This document shows positions 21,443-32,854 of a stretch of DNA of 64,000 nt, one piece after another (the first letter of the stretch is position 1; each line of letters begins with the position of its first letter). The translations under genes were made by a program, and so were the position numbers. The DNA lies in NCBI GenBank assembly GCA_000310025.1, contig FN649734.1:3188465-3252464 (forward strand), given 5' to 3'. The notes below the pieces were generated by a model. It did not search any database and was not told the DNA's origin. It saw only the letters and a list, made by a program, of their open reading frames with translations. Source of the stretch: Ectocarpus siliculosus (Eukaryota; Sar; Phaeophyceae; Ectocarpales; Ectocarpaceae).

Positions 21443-24400
21443 ACGTGATGCTCAGACAACGGAGTGCTGCCGGTGAGAATCTACCGAACTCCAGCTGCCC
21501 AAGCCACAGAGAGGAGAGCATGCTTGCTGGCCACGTCGATGTTGGCGCAGACACTGCCGGCAACGCCGTCAAACGCCGCCTGATGTTCGGGGCTTTGAAC
21601 AGGTGAGTGTGTGTGTGATGTGAACCTGCGGTACTTGTACTACTGAAGTGCAACACCCCGTCTGCATGCAAGCAAATCCGCGTCCTTTGCGTCATATCTT
21701 GTACAACACTAACTGCTGCTGTGCTATTTATTGGGTGCTTGGCGCATCAACCCGTATCTCCACCCATGGAATAGTCTGCCGATTGATGTCTGACGCATGT
21801 ATTTTGTATTTTGCGCCCCATTCACGTGTGGCCAACGGCAAGAGACTGTATTTTTCGCAAACACTGTATTTTTCGCAAACGCGTGGACGCCGTAATGAAA
21901 AATAAATACACACACACAAAGACTACAACCCGTTCGAGAAATACCCACATTCGAACGGGATGTGGGGGAGCCTTTTCAGTGAGTGGAGGAAACCGGCTGG
22001 GTATTGGACATATTTCGAGTCTATGTAAGTCTATGCACTGATGATGCAGCTGATCTGCAGGATAGAAGGTAGCAGTGTACAGTAGTCCGGTGGATCCCAT
22101 CGAAGGGCCAAATAACTACTGCTGTATCAACTGTATCGACTGTATGTAAATGTTAGTAGGAAACAACAAAAGCAGTCACCGCTGATCAGATATGTACGAG
22201 GACGCACGAAATCGGCGGGAGATCCTGAACAAGACAACAGGTGTATCGAGCCACAGCCAGCACGGAGTTTTCACTTTAGACCCTATTGTCTTATGGCAAG
22301 CGAGGGTGCTCGACTTCGCCATACAGTAATAACACAGAAAGCTAGGCTGAGCCTAATTTCCATTACAGAACGGGGCCGTTGATCAAATCATCAAAATCTG
22401 GTCGAGCCAAAGTCCTTATTTTGGGTCGAAGGAACATCGGCAGCCATACTTCGCCATTTTTTATCAGTGTCTCACCGAAAGACAGGGCCGGGGCCTGGGG
22501 GTTCATCTCTCCGTCCTCTCCGGCCCTCACTCCTATAAAGGAATCCAAACGCCTCCGTGAGTAGGAAAACCAGGCTGACCATATCCCGCTGGTCGCCGAG
22601 CTTGGATAGAAGACCTCCCCATCACGAAGACTAGTTCCTCTTGCTACCTTCGATCCCTCCTCACGCTGTCTTCCCCCATTCTGTCCCTTGCACCGGTTGT
22701 CTTTCGAAACTCCCTTCCCCTTCTTCCAACGCCGCCATTACCCAACTGGGTCTCACATAATCATTCGCCCTCACGAATGCCATAGAATGCGTTCGATGAC
22801 CACGACCCTTGCCTCTTTAAGGTCTCCGGTACCCTTTTTGCGGCCAATCTCATCCACCCGCCTATCCTCCCAGAGTGATATGCGAACACTTCCGACTTGA
22901 GCTTGCCCCTGCCCCTCTCCCTTCCTCCGACCACGTCTTTGCAACCGTTCCTCTCCCATTTCTATGTTATTCTGTCACCCTTCCCCTCTGCCAAATCCAT
23001 TTTCCCTTGTGCAACTCCACGGTGCCGTTGTTGCACCCAGTCCCTCGATTCCATATATCCCAAGAAGCTTCAGCATCAGTTCCACCTCTCCCTTCACCCT
23101 TTCTGTGTCCCTCACATCACCACTCCTTTCCTCCCTTGATCCCCCCTTCGGCCCTCTCATGTGCGCGTCTATCTTTTCTGTCATAAGCCTCTCCCGTCCA
23201 GGCAGCTAGTCCAATCCACAGCACCCTCCCCCCCGCCCCCTCCCTGCCATCACTCTGCTGCATGGTACTCAGCGTTCTTCAGGTCAAGGGTCTCGTCACT
23301 CTTGCTTGAGTACCGTTCTCCACGTGTACCCTCTGAATATCTTTCTATACACCTTTGATGTACTGATTACTCAACGGTGATGACATGTTCTGGGACCGTG
23401 GTTGTAGCGCCACCACTGCCGTTCCCGCGGTACATGTTCCCTCCCCCACTGCTGCCCCTCGCCACCCCTTCCGTCTCCCCCCCCCCGCCGAAAGTCGTCG
23501 CCAACGACGCCAAGGACAGCAGGCCGAACGTATCGGCATATTCCGGGTGCGGGATGCCGCCCAACGCCATTCCCCCCGGGATTCCCCCACCCCCCTCCTT
23601 CGCTTGCTCCGCCAGCGCGCTCGCGGTTATTGTAGGCTGGTTGAAACGCTGCGCTGTCCATCCTTCCCGCCTGGCCTGCTGTGTCCTCGTCGCGCTGCCC
23701 CACCTCTTGCCAGGCCTGCCCGGTGTTACCTGCCCCGTCCGCGCCGATCCCGGCGCCTCCCGCGCTTGCAGCCGCGCCCCCCGCCTTCAAATCATACCAA
23801 CTCACCGTGCTGGCGGGAATCATGTTTTGGGCGTGTGGGGTTGAAAGTTGCTGCGCGCTTTGTGGGTCGGGGGGGGGGGGGCTGACGAAACACGGGGACT
23901 GGGTGCGGTAATTAGCTACTAAAAGGGGAAACGCACGCGTCTGCCTAAACTCCGCGTGGGACGATCTTCTCCCTTAATATTCGGCGCAAGGTCACCGCGT
24001 ATCGACCCTCAACGTGCCCGTCCCTTCAACCCAGCTTCCCCTCCTCTCACCCTGGCTCGACGACCTCCTCTCACCTCCACCCTGCCGCAGCGAACCCCGG
24101 TTTCCCCCCCACTGGCGCCCCCGCCTGCCGCCTCTCTCCTGTTCCTCTGTGTCGCTGCGCCACATCTGTGTCAACATGCCCAGCCGTACGGCATTCGGCA
24201 TCGGACGCCACGTGCCGCAGGGTCCGATGGACGCTGCTGCTCTGCTCTGCTCTCCTCGTTCGCTCTAGACTCGAAAAAAGAACAGGCGACGCTCTTGTTC
24301 TCCCTCTCTGTCTGTCTCCTCCTCTCCGTATTCTCGCTTCCTTCATACTCCTCCTTCTTCTGGCCCTTCTCTACTCCTCCGGGTTTGCTTGGCTTGCTCC

Positions 24401-27400
24401 TTTGCGTTCGGATCCTTCTGCTGTGGGCAAGAGTCCATCTCCTTTTAACTTTTTCTCGTTCCTTAATCGTTTTATATATTTCCGCTTTACTTACCTATCT
24501 TTTTCCTCGGTGATTGACCTGTTTTGATACTTCTGACCGTTTTGACAAACCACCAGGTTACACAACACAACCTTAACACAACCTTGTACGTTTCTTAATG
24601 GGTTTCTTATTTGTTTGCGGCTGTCGCNNNNNNNNNNNNNNNNNNNNNNNNNNNNNNNNNNNNNNNNNNNNNNNNNNNNNNNNNNNNNNNNNNNNNNNNN
24701 NNNNNNNNNNNNNNNNNNNNNNNNNNNATTTTCTCCTTTCTTGCTAAGATTACAACAACCCCAAAAACTTGTTCAAGTCGTCAATAGAGGCAGTAAGGAG
24801 TGCAAACAAACCCGTACACATAGCAGAGAGCATGTGATGGTCGGCGACGTGTGGGAGTATAAACTTTCCGCAAGAGTAGCACAGCCCGCGGCGGGGCTCC
24901 GGCGCGAGGGCCTACAGCTGGGGTGGGACCAATTCTGACAGAAAAGTGGGGCATAATACACTGGACACGCTCCCCCAGCTATCCCACTTGTTTTTCATAT
25001 CTTGGGGGCATCGTATATGCCTGTTTCTTATCGGGATATTTTTGTTATTGGTCTCGATTGACGTGTGTTTCTTAGCCCTTTTTTCTTGTTTTTCGTGACA
25101 AATTGCGCCTCTGTTTCTTAACGAAATCTTGCATGACTGCAGGCCGCGCTCTGTATGTTGCGGTGGTGCGTAGGGGAATTGTGATCTCGTACACCGATAT
25201 TATATGTCCGAACTTGATTAGTCGCCTGCAATGCCCGATTGATGCTCGGTTCGGGCAATTTTTTACCAAGAACATTGCGCGTCCGGCGCAATGCGTTGAC
25301 AAACGACACGCCTCGCAACACGGTATTCCGCGGTACGACTACTCTCTTTAGATAGCTAAGGGATGATTGACTGCCTCCGAGTGCGGGGTAGCGTTGGCCG
25401 TGAAAAATAATGGGTTGCGAACTGTGAGGTTTATCATGCCCTAGTTTCTTAGCCATCAATACCACCAGTCCCCACACGATACGCCTTAAATGGTACGCAA
25501 TGGTTCTACGTGGGGACTGGGAAAGAAGAAGCTTGAGGATGCGGTGATGGGTCCAGAGAGGTGCGGAGATCGAATCTCTCCGAGGTGTCCCGTAATTTTT
25601 TTTGCTTTTCGTCTCTGGTACACCGTTCTGGTGTTGTCAGGCTCGTAGGCTAAGGCGTCCGTTTCTTTGCACGCAAATTAGCGTAGTTATTGTATGGATG
25701 AGCCGGTATTCATGATCCAATAGAGCATTCCACGAAAATCGGTAGATATAACCCCTCTCGGCGTGATTTACTTGGGCCTCTTGCGGGGTATTCCCCGATG
25801 AATGTTTCACGGAATGGACAACCAACCCTAGAAGGTTTGAATAGTGTTGACTTGCCGATGGTTCGCCTCGAGCGTTAAGTTCTTCGCGCTGGCAGGCAGG
25901 ATAGAAACAAATTACTTCGTGCATGCAGCAAACCGAACCGTGTCTTCGATGACGCCAAATAACTGGGGTTTTCCTAGCAGAGGGCCTTATGGTAACCATC
26001 GTGTCTCGCAGAAGGGCTCACACCTAGCCAGGCCAAGGAGAAGCCAATCAAACTAGCGGGCAGTGTCCTCCGTCCTGCCCAAGTTCAAATGTGTTACCTC
26101 GAATACTGGTCTTCTTTCATGCAATACACCCAAGTTTCTTCACCCAGCTTTCCGCGCGTGAACTGATCGGGTGAGGGATTGGGCTTTTTAGTTCCACGTT
26201 GCCTGAAGATGTTTTACAGTGGCCATGTGCCTGTAGACGTACACGGCACCAACGTCTGCATACGCCGCAGTGTAAAATTTAACGGCAACATTGCTTGTAG
26301 CTTCATCTGCCTGCTAAAATTGGGCTCACCACGGAAACGATGTGCAGAAAAGCGCTTGGGGTTTTATTCCTTCGGAACTGACACACGTTGATCTCTACGA
26401 AACCCACAGGAAGATCATGGATCTGTCGGCATGGATCCGCGTCGGTGGACCAGACGGCACGGCAGCAGCAGCGGTACTCGTACGGGATCAAGAGCTGTCA
26501 GATACAGGTCGTGTTCCGAAGAAATTGGGCACCACAGACCGCGAACGACGCGCGGTGGAGGGCGCCAAATCGTGGTGGGACGTCGACCGCGGAGACGGTG
26601 GAGATGATAGCACGAAGAAAACGGCGAGAGGAGGTAACCTCTCGCCCCTCACGGTGACACCACCACAACCACCACCTCCTCCCCCCCCTCCCCCTCTTTC
26701 TCCTCCCCCTCCTCTGTCTCCTGTTCGGCGATGGTCCGACGCCGACGTCGTACGCGTCGCCAGCACCGCGCTGATGGGGGACCTGAAACTGTCGCCGCTC
26801 ACGGTCCAGGCGCCGCCAAACAACCGGCATCGTCGACGATGTGAGCCGTACACCGCCAAACCGCCAGTCGTCGAGGTACACGACAACTCAGTCGTTTCTC
26901 CAGCCGGTAGCAGCAGCAGTAGCGACAGCATCGGCGGCGAGGATCCGAACGTTATGAGAAGGCGTCCTTGGGGAGAAGACGACTGGTTGGCAGCGGACTT
27001 ATCGGGCGGTGTCGGAGGCGGAGGGGGTAAAGTCCCGGCGCCACCGTGCGGGCCAGGCCTCGGCGCAAGTGAGACAGCACCGGCGGCAGCATCGGCGACT
27101 GCCGTAAGCAACAAGGAACAACGGGAGAAGCACTCGTCACGAAGAGCATCGAAACTACCTGTTGACAATGTTTCGATCGAGTCGTTACGTGAGGTAAGGC
27201 GATGCACTCCGACCAAAAATAATAGCATTAACAGTTGTGCTGGTCGTTGAAAAGTGGATAAATATGTCCGACTCTTCCAGACGACACCGTGGGCTTGATA
27301 GTGAGGGAGAGGGCGTACGATCGATAAAAAAACGAGGTTTTCCATACCTCCCTCAGGGCCTGGCGCTCGAATTTGTTAACCTGACCGTACCGTAACGGTT

Positions 27401-30400
27401 AAGTATCACTACATTTTTGAAGGAAAGACAGCCCCAACGACCGTCTGGCTTGGCTCCATAGCCTGGCCCGATTGATTCACCGTGCGTCATATAATAGCTC
27501 TGTTAAGAGGCCGTAATGGTGGAGAGAAGCACTATGCGAAGGAGCCATCCCGACCATCACTCGTCTTTCGGTGAGGCTCGTCGCCACGGTTTTAGATTCG
27601 AAAACAATCACAGATGATGCAAGAGGATGACCGTCAGATTATCATCAAGAGCAACCGGCTCTGTTTCGTGCGTGGAATCGAGGCAGTCGTGAAAGACAGT
27701 CAACCTATGAGCCGTACGACGAGGGCAACAAACTGAGCCTCGAACAGAGTAGTCTATCTTGCCGGGCGACGAGGACGAACAATCCCACAACATCTATACC
27801 GCAGGATTTCGACTTCGAGGGCCGCACGATTGAGCCGAACAAGCCGTCGGACTCGCCGTTCGCCGCGGCCTTCTCTGTGCCGCGTAGCGACGACGAGCAA
27901 CACCTCGTGTTCATCGGGCTAGGAGAGACGGGACGGCCGTTGCCAACGCTGGCAGCGAGGGCTCAGTTCTCGGCCAACCCCGGACGCAAAGCTGAGAGAA
28001 TGGTCGGGCCGTTGCAGGCAAGAGTCGGCAGAAGTTGCAAGACCGGCGTTTCCGCTGGACGTGTTATTGCCCCGCTAGAGACAAATCTACTGCCCCGGTA
28101 GACAGGCCTTTCAACGCCGCACGTTGCAACGAGACACATGTAAGATCATCGCCAGTTCTTTCAGCGGGCACAAGAAGTCCGAATGTACACGCTCTGCTCG
28201 AGAGCACGGCGTTAAAATGCCCGTTTCATTTCGAGAGGGTTGATGCTCTTGCTGGCACGACAGGCACACCGTCAACGCGTGATCTTGAGAACGTGCTTGG
28301 CAAACGAAGGCTGTTAATGGTTGAATACTGACGACGCCATCTCGTACTCGTTCGCTGTGTGCTTGCGAACAGGCCGGCAGCAATGGGCGTGTGTACGGGG
28401 CGGTGCAGTATCCGAGCATGGCAGAACTATGGCCGGAGGTGTACAACTCGACAGCCATTCGGGTTGTGAAGGTGCGTCTGTTTTTGTGTTTGGTCGTTTG
28501 TTTGGTGGCTCTGGAACCCATGTGTTCGCACCATCGCATCAGAGCTACTATTGATTTCGTCGAGGTATCAACACGAAAGAGCCAGGTCAGGCTGTTAGAG
28601 GCGTAACCCCGTGGTTCAATTTCGAGTAACGCGTGAAGAAACAACCTACAACAGTCCAAGCGTAAAAACATGAGGCCTCAAGAACGTTCCGCACGTTGCA
28701 AGTGCGGTAGACGAAAATGGTCCATTCCAGACGTCGGGGGCTCCGTGTCTCGGCGTACGTAGACACAATAACAACGTCATGAACTCCATGCGCGGTGTAG
28801 ACACGATAGAGCGTATCGGTAGCCGATGAGCTCCTACGCGGACTGCGCGGACAGAGGCTTTGATCCAACGCGATCAGCGCGCCTACGCTGCTCCGCTGGA
28901 AATATGGGCTCCGGAACAGTCGACTCGATCTGTGACCCCCCTCGACCCACAGCAAGTCCACGCGGTGGTGATCTAGCTTCTCCCACTCATTCGTGTGACG
29001 ACGACTTGACGGTCTTTAAAACAAGAGAAAACATTTGCAAAGTGCGAAATTTGTCTATTCCGAACGTGACTGGCAAGTCCGGCGCCCTTACGGTCTGCGA
29101 GGGGGTCATTAGACTTGGAGGAAAATAGTTGAATTGTGATGTCTCGCTCATTGGGATATAGCCTGCACCATCATCCGTGTGCGGCCAAGAGAACCCAGGG
29201 CTGTCGCCACGTGAGACTTTACAAGGTGTGTTGTTGTTGCTTGGTGGACACCGTGGAAAAGTCCTGTTACTGCTACACCGCCCCAAATGCCAGGCACAGA
29301 ACTCAACCGGAGGAGTGTGGAGAGCATATTTCGCACCAAAGGCAATCAGCCTTCCGCCCCCCCCCCCCCTCCCCTGGTCGGCGTTCGCATTTCCGCCGCG
29401 GACGAAAGAGCACGCGTAGAGCCGATCATCTCAACGGTGCCTCCATGGTTACATTCCGCACAACCACGTCCGCAAACACACTGATCACACCTCTGCGCCG
29501 TTGCCTTGCTGACATCCGGTAGTTTGCTTCCTTTCTTTTCGTGCGTCACGTGACACCGTCCTTGACTGAACCTGTCAAGGTGGACATGCTCGTGGAGGTC
29601 CGATCGCGCTACGGCGACTCGTTGTACCTTGCGACTGAGCTAAAGGTGGGCGCGACAGCTACCTCACCTTGATATGACCAACCTCTGAGGCGCGGGGGGT
29701 ATTTAGAGCCAAAAGACAACATCCAGCACTGACTGCGTCTCCCAAAATGGACAGGCAAACTGCCCCACGCGATTGGATGACGAACGATTGGGCGAAAACG
29801 CACTGTAAGGCGCTCGTTGGTGCACATACAACGGAAATCCTGTCCAACCAGGAAAATAACCTACTGTGGCTTGGGGGGAATTTACGCGGCAGGAAGGTTC
29901 ACATGTTTGATGTCCCTGTTCGTGATAATTGCTGTTCGCGTTTGGTGGATGTTCCCGCTCGTGCTTCGAGGGGTTGAGAACCTAGGTGCTCTCATCAAAG
30001 AAATTTCTGTGTCCTTGTCTTTGTACCGACCACTAATCTCTAAACACAGATAGCGCCTAGAATCATGTTCGTCCTTGCTGAAACTTTGCGTATCCAGTGG
30101 TGACCCTTTTCCTCCATCTCCCTCATACCAGGTACTTGCGCACAGGCCGCTTCATTGTCGTGAGTAATCCCTAATCACACATTGCCCAAGCCCTCCGCAA
30201 TTCCTTCCCTATCTGGGATGCCTGAATACACGATTCGTGCGGTTGAACCTTCAGCAATATTGATCTTTCATGTGTGTGCTCTCCGCCTGTATGTGCTTCC
30301 GGACCAGGCGATGTACCGTCGACCGCCAGGGGGCAGTAGGAACCAAGGCGCGTTATGGAGGCCGTAGATACGTTTATGGCGACGAAGGACGCACTGAACG

Positions 30401-30990
30401 CCGTCAAGTAGCACGGGATATTACAAAGCAACATACGCTGTTTCAACGGGCACGTAGGCAAGCACGAGGTAAAAGAGTCAGATACCTTTGGTTTTGCGGG
30501 TATTGTCCGGCAAATCTTCCTTCTTTAGTGGGTAGGAAACTTCCACTGCGGACTTCACAGAGGCCACGATAAGTGGCGTAGATGTATGTATTCCAGCCTC
30601 ATGGCCTCGATCGGCGTATGTAGGGTCCTTGTTGGTGCGGTATCGGTTGGCCATCCTGCGCGTGACTATGGGTGCCGCAAGGCTTCTACAACTTTAATTT
30701 CTGTTCGGACAAGTCCCTCTTCCGTTCATTTTAGATCAAGTAGAGGAATTGTCGTGGTGGTAGGTAGGGGGGAATACCGAAAGGTAAGGCGTTGCGAGAA
30801 TGCACGATCGAGTTCTATCGGCGATGTGTGCCGATGCGAAGACTGTCGCAAGGCGTTGTGCGTATGCAGAAACGGTGCTTCAGGTCTCTCTTGAATGTCG
30901 TGACGGATGGTGGGGTATGGTGTCTCAACAGCGAAAACCCGCGACGAAACCAAATATAAGAATGATTCCGTGGTCGGGATAGGTATGGTT
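21443..30990 (+). CDS. Paralogue B of the unrecognised gene family, multi-exon
   Basis: Five exons join without breaking frame: 21443-21602 (VMLRQRSAAGENL ... KRRLMFGALNR, ends phase 2), 26410-27193 (DLSAWIRVGGPDG, a long Pro run, VRRWSDADVVRVASTALMGD, GEDPNVMRRRPWGEDDW, ends SIESLRE phase 0), 27805-28097 (DFDFEGRTIEPNKPSD ... ETNLLP, phase 2), 28381-28471 (VYGAVQYPSMAELWPEVYNS, phase 0) and 29580-29645 (VDMLVEVRSRYGDSLYLATE, phase 0). Homology to paralogue A resumes at 30265-30325, 30643-30682 and 30799-30900 (MHDRVLSAMCADAKTV), so more exons are likely. The first two exons and their phases match A. The 4.8-kb intron holds an assembly gap. The last two exons faintly resemble the start of the extracellular loop of Patched-like proteins, but this is a guess. 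Exon structure is well supported; function is unknown. Confidence 0.6.
21844..21881. repeat. Tandem 18-bp duplication
   Basis: ACTGTATTTTTCGCAAAC occurs twice in a row. Confidence 0.9.
21897..22058 (-). repeat. Hairpin-bearing dispersed repeat, copy 2
   Basis: Homologous in inverse orientation to 37000-37172. Shared blocks are GACTCGAAATA, CAGCCGG, CCTCCACTCACTGA and CACATCCCGTTCGA. It ends in an exact hairpin, CCCGTTCGA / TCGAACGGG, at 21930-21960. Confidence 0.7.
22059..23366. other. Intron of gene B, pyrimidine-rich, no gene seen
   Basis: From 22600 the + strand is strongly C/T-rich. The Pro/Ser/Leu frames this opens are composition artefacts. Confidence 0.5.
23367..23660 (-). CDS. Possible C-terminal exon of a Gly-rich protein, unrecognised
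   Basis: One minus-strand frame reads TITASALAEQAKEGGGG, GGIPHPEYADTFGLLSLASL and a Gly/Ser-rich end, closing at a stop by 23367. The region is very GC-rich, all minus frames are open, and the start is not defined. It lies antisense inside the long intron of gene B. Confidence 0.25.
   Translation of the reverse strand, partial: WTAQRFNQPTITASALAEQAKEGGGGIPGGMALGGIPHPEYADTFGLLSLASLATTFGGGGETEGVARGSSGGGNMYRGNGSGGATTTVPEHVITVE
24628..24727. other. Assembly gap (100 N)
   Basis: A run of exactly 100 N, the usual placeholder for a gap of unknown length. It lies in the long intron proposed for gene B, so an exon could be missing. Confidence 1.
24728..26409. other. Intron of gene B, no gene seen
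   Basis: No supported gene. At 25573-25589 GGAGA / TCTCC closes a 7-base loop TCGAATC, like an isolated tRNA T-arm, but no tRNA could be built around it. Confidence 0.45.
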
Positions 30991-32136
30991 TAAATCGCTT
31001 TCGTTCCCTCTTGTGATGTAGGTTACCGCGAGTTGGCAGCATACCACAGTTAGGGCCCGGAGAGGAGAATTATTTATCGACTTTTCCGTCGAGACTCAAT
31101 TTCGTATTTCGCCGCCACGGTGGAGAAATATATAGATTCTAGTGTTGAATCCTCGGCAGAGCTATGCTTCACATAGCACCAATTGCAAAAAATTCGCAAA
31201 CGCTGGAAATATTCATATTTCTTGCGTTCTCCATTTGTCCTACTTTATATCGTAGAAGTATGTGACTAGCCACGTCTGACTGTTGGCTGGCTAGGGGTAG
31301 TTTAGTTCCTGTCGGCTTGTTGGTTCTGCTCTGCTTTCGCGTCTCTTCTTCTGGGTGCTTTTTCTTCTACCTTTTGGTTTCCTAAAGAAATGTCATTTTT
31401 ATGCAGATAGTCGTGGACCGCACAAGGGGGCCCCCTCCGTTGGACCGGTACAGATGCTAGAAGGTGATGAGCAGAGACCGGAGCGGTTCTTCATGTGAAT
31501 ACAACACAGCTCCTTTTCTAGGAGACGTTTTTCTTGACTGCGGGCCCCTCTAGAGAATACGCCGGAGGGACAACGAAAATAAGAATAGGCCGCCTGATGT
31601 AATGCGACATGGGTGGTGACACAATTTTGACGTCGAGCCATATTCGCGCAATGCAGGAAATGCTGGGCCGAGGGGGACTAGGCATTATTATGAACGGCGA
31701 GTGTGTAGATAATGTATGCAAAGTACGAGAGCGAGGTGGGGGGGGGGAGAGTTCGGTAAACCTTGTATTGTCGTGGACCTCGCATAAGGGGCGGGGTGCG
31801 AATCAAGTACCCGTGTGGCTGTAATATAGTATTGATCACACGCCGTGGGTATTTCATGTTTCCCTTTGGGCATCGACCACACGGCGGACCAAACGTTGAC
31901 TTCATTCCAGAGATCCCGCATGATTCGAGATGCCATCGTAGAAACCCATTGGATTCCAGGAGTCGGCCATTGTTTGTGGTCACGCGTGCTGGAAATTTAT
32001 TCGTGTGAGGGATGTGCACGCGGCAGTTATTGTACGTGCGTGTATTGGTGTGTGTGTGTCATTATTACTATCATCGACCACCGACTGTGTGTGGGTGTGG
32101 CCTCACACACACGCTGTGCATATGTGTTCTTAGACG

Positions 32137-32196
32137 ACATGGTACCCATACTCAACACCAACCACTGAGGGTGTTGGTGCCTCGAACACGATATAT
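32137..32196. repeat. Direct repeat with stem-loop, copy 1
   Basis: CCATACTCAACACCAACCAC, TGAG, then GGTGTTGGTGCCTCGAAC. CACCAAC pairs with GTTGGTG. Copy 2 is at 32795-32854. Confidence 0.7.
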
Positions 32197-32794
32197 CTCT
32201 AGTTGAGGCCTTTGTGCTTTCCGAATGCTTGTTTCTGTTGGCTAAGAAGTTGAGACGTTATCTTGTTTGAGTTTTTTGTCTTTTCTTTGAAGCTGTTTTC
32301 TTCAAAACTGTCCGTCACCGTTCCGACGCTTTCCTGATGTAGCGCTGGGACGCTTGTTGGGTACTTTTTCCGAGGATTGTTTCTTTGTGTTCATGGCGTT
32401 CAAAAATTCCAGGGACGAGAGCGTTTGGTAAACTGATGGAGACGCGTTGTGTTGAATGCATAGCCAGTTGTGTTGAAGGGGTTTCGTCACGTGGTATTTT
32501 CTGTGTTGGTCAGCTATTACTCTTGAAGCATGTCAAGGTTGTCTCCTACCTATATCAAGAAGGGGGGCTGTTTGTGGCACTTGGGTGCGATATCCGATCT
32601 GGGTAAATAGTATTTGTGTGAGGGGAATGTATGCGGTTGGGGTTCCGAGTGGGGCCCTCCCCGAGAGAGCGCACGCCGGCGTGCTCCCTGGCCGGTCTCG
32701 TTGTAGGTAGTGTGTGGTTTGTGTGTTTGTGCGTCCCTACATACCATGTTCACGAACGATATGTGGTTTGTTTTCTTCATCGGCCGTTCCTGAG

Positions 32795-32854
32795 ATAGCT
32801 TAGTGCCCACACTCAACACCAACCGCTGAGGGCGGTGGCGACTCGAACAGCCAT
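32795..32854. repeat. Direct repeat with stem-loop, copy 2
   Basis: CCACACTCAACACCAACCGC, TGAG, then GGCGGTGGCGACTCGAAC. Differences from copy 1 fall partly as paired changes in the stem. Confidence 0.7.

Noticed and set aside
25481-25600. tRNA gene suggested by a T-arm-like GGAGA TCGAATC TCTCC
   Set aside because: No A box, anticodon arm or acceptor stem could be fitted around it.
30991-31130. Search for CRISPR arrays, prophage or operon-type features
   Set aside because: The window is intron-bearing eukaryotic DNA. No spaced direct-repeat array of CRISPR type or bacterial gene order was seen anywhere.
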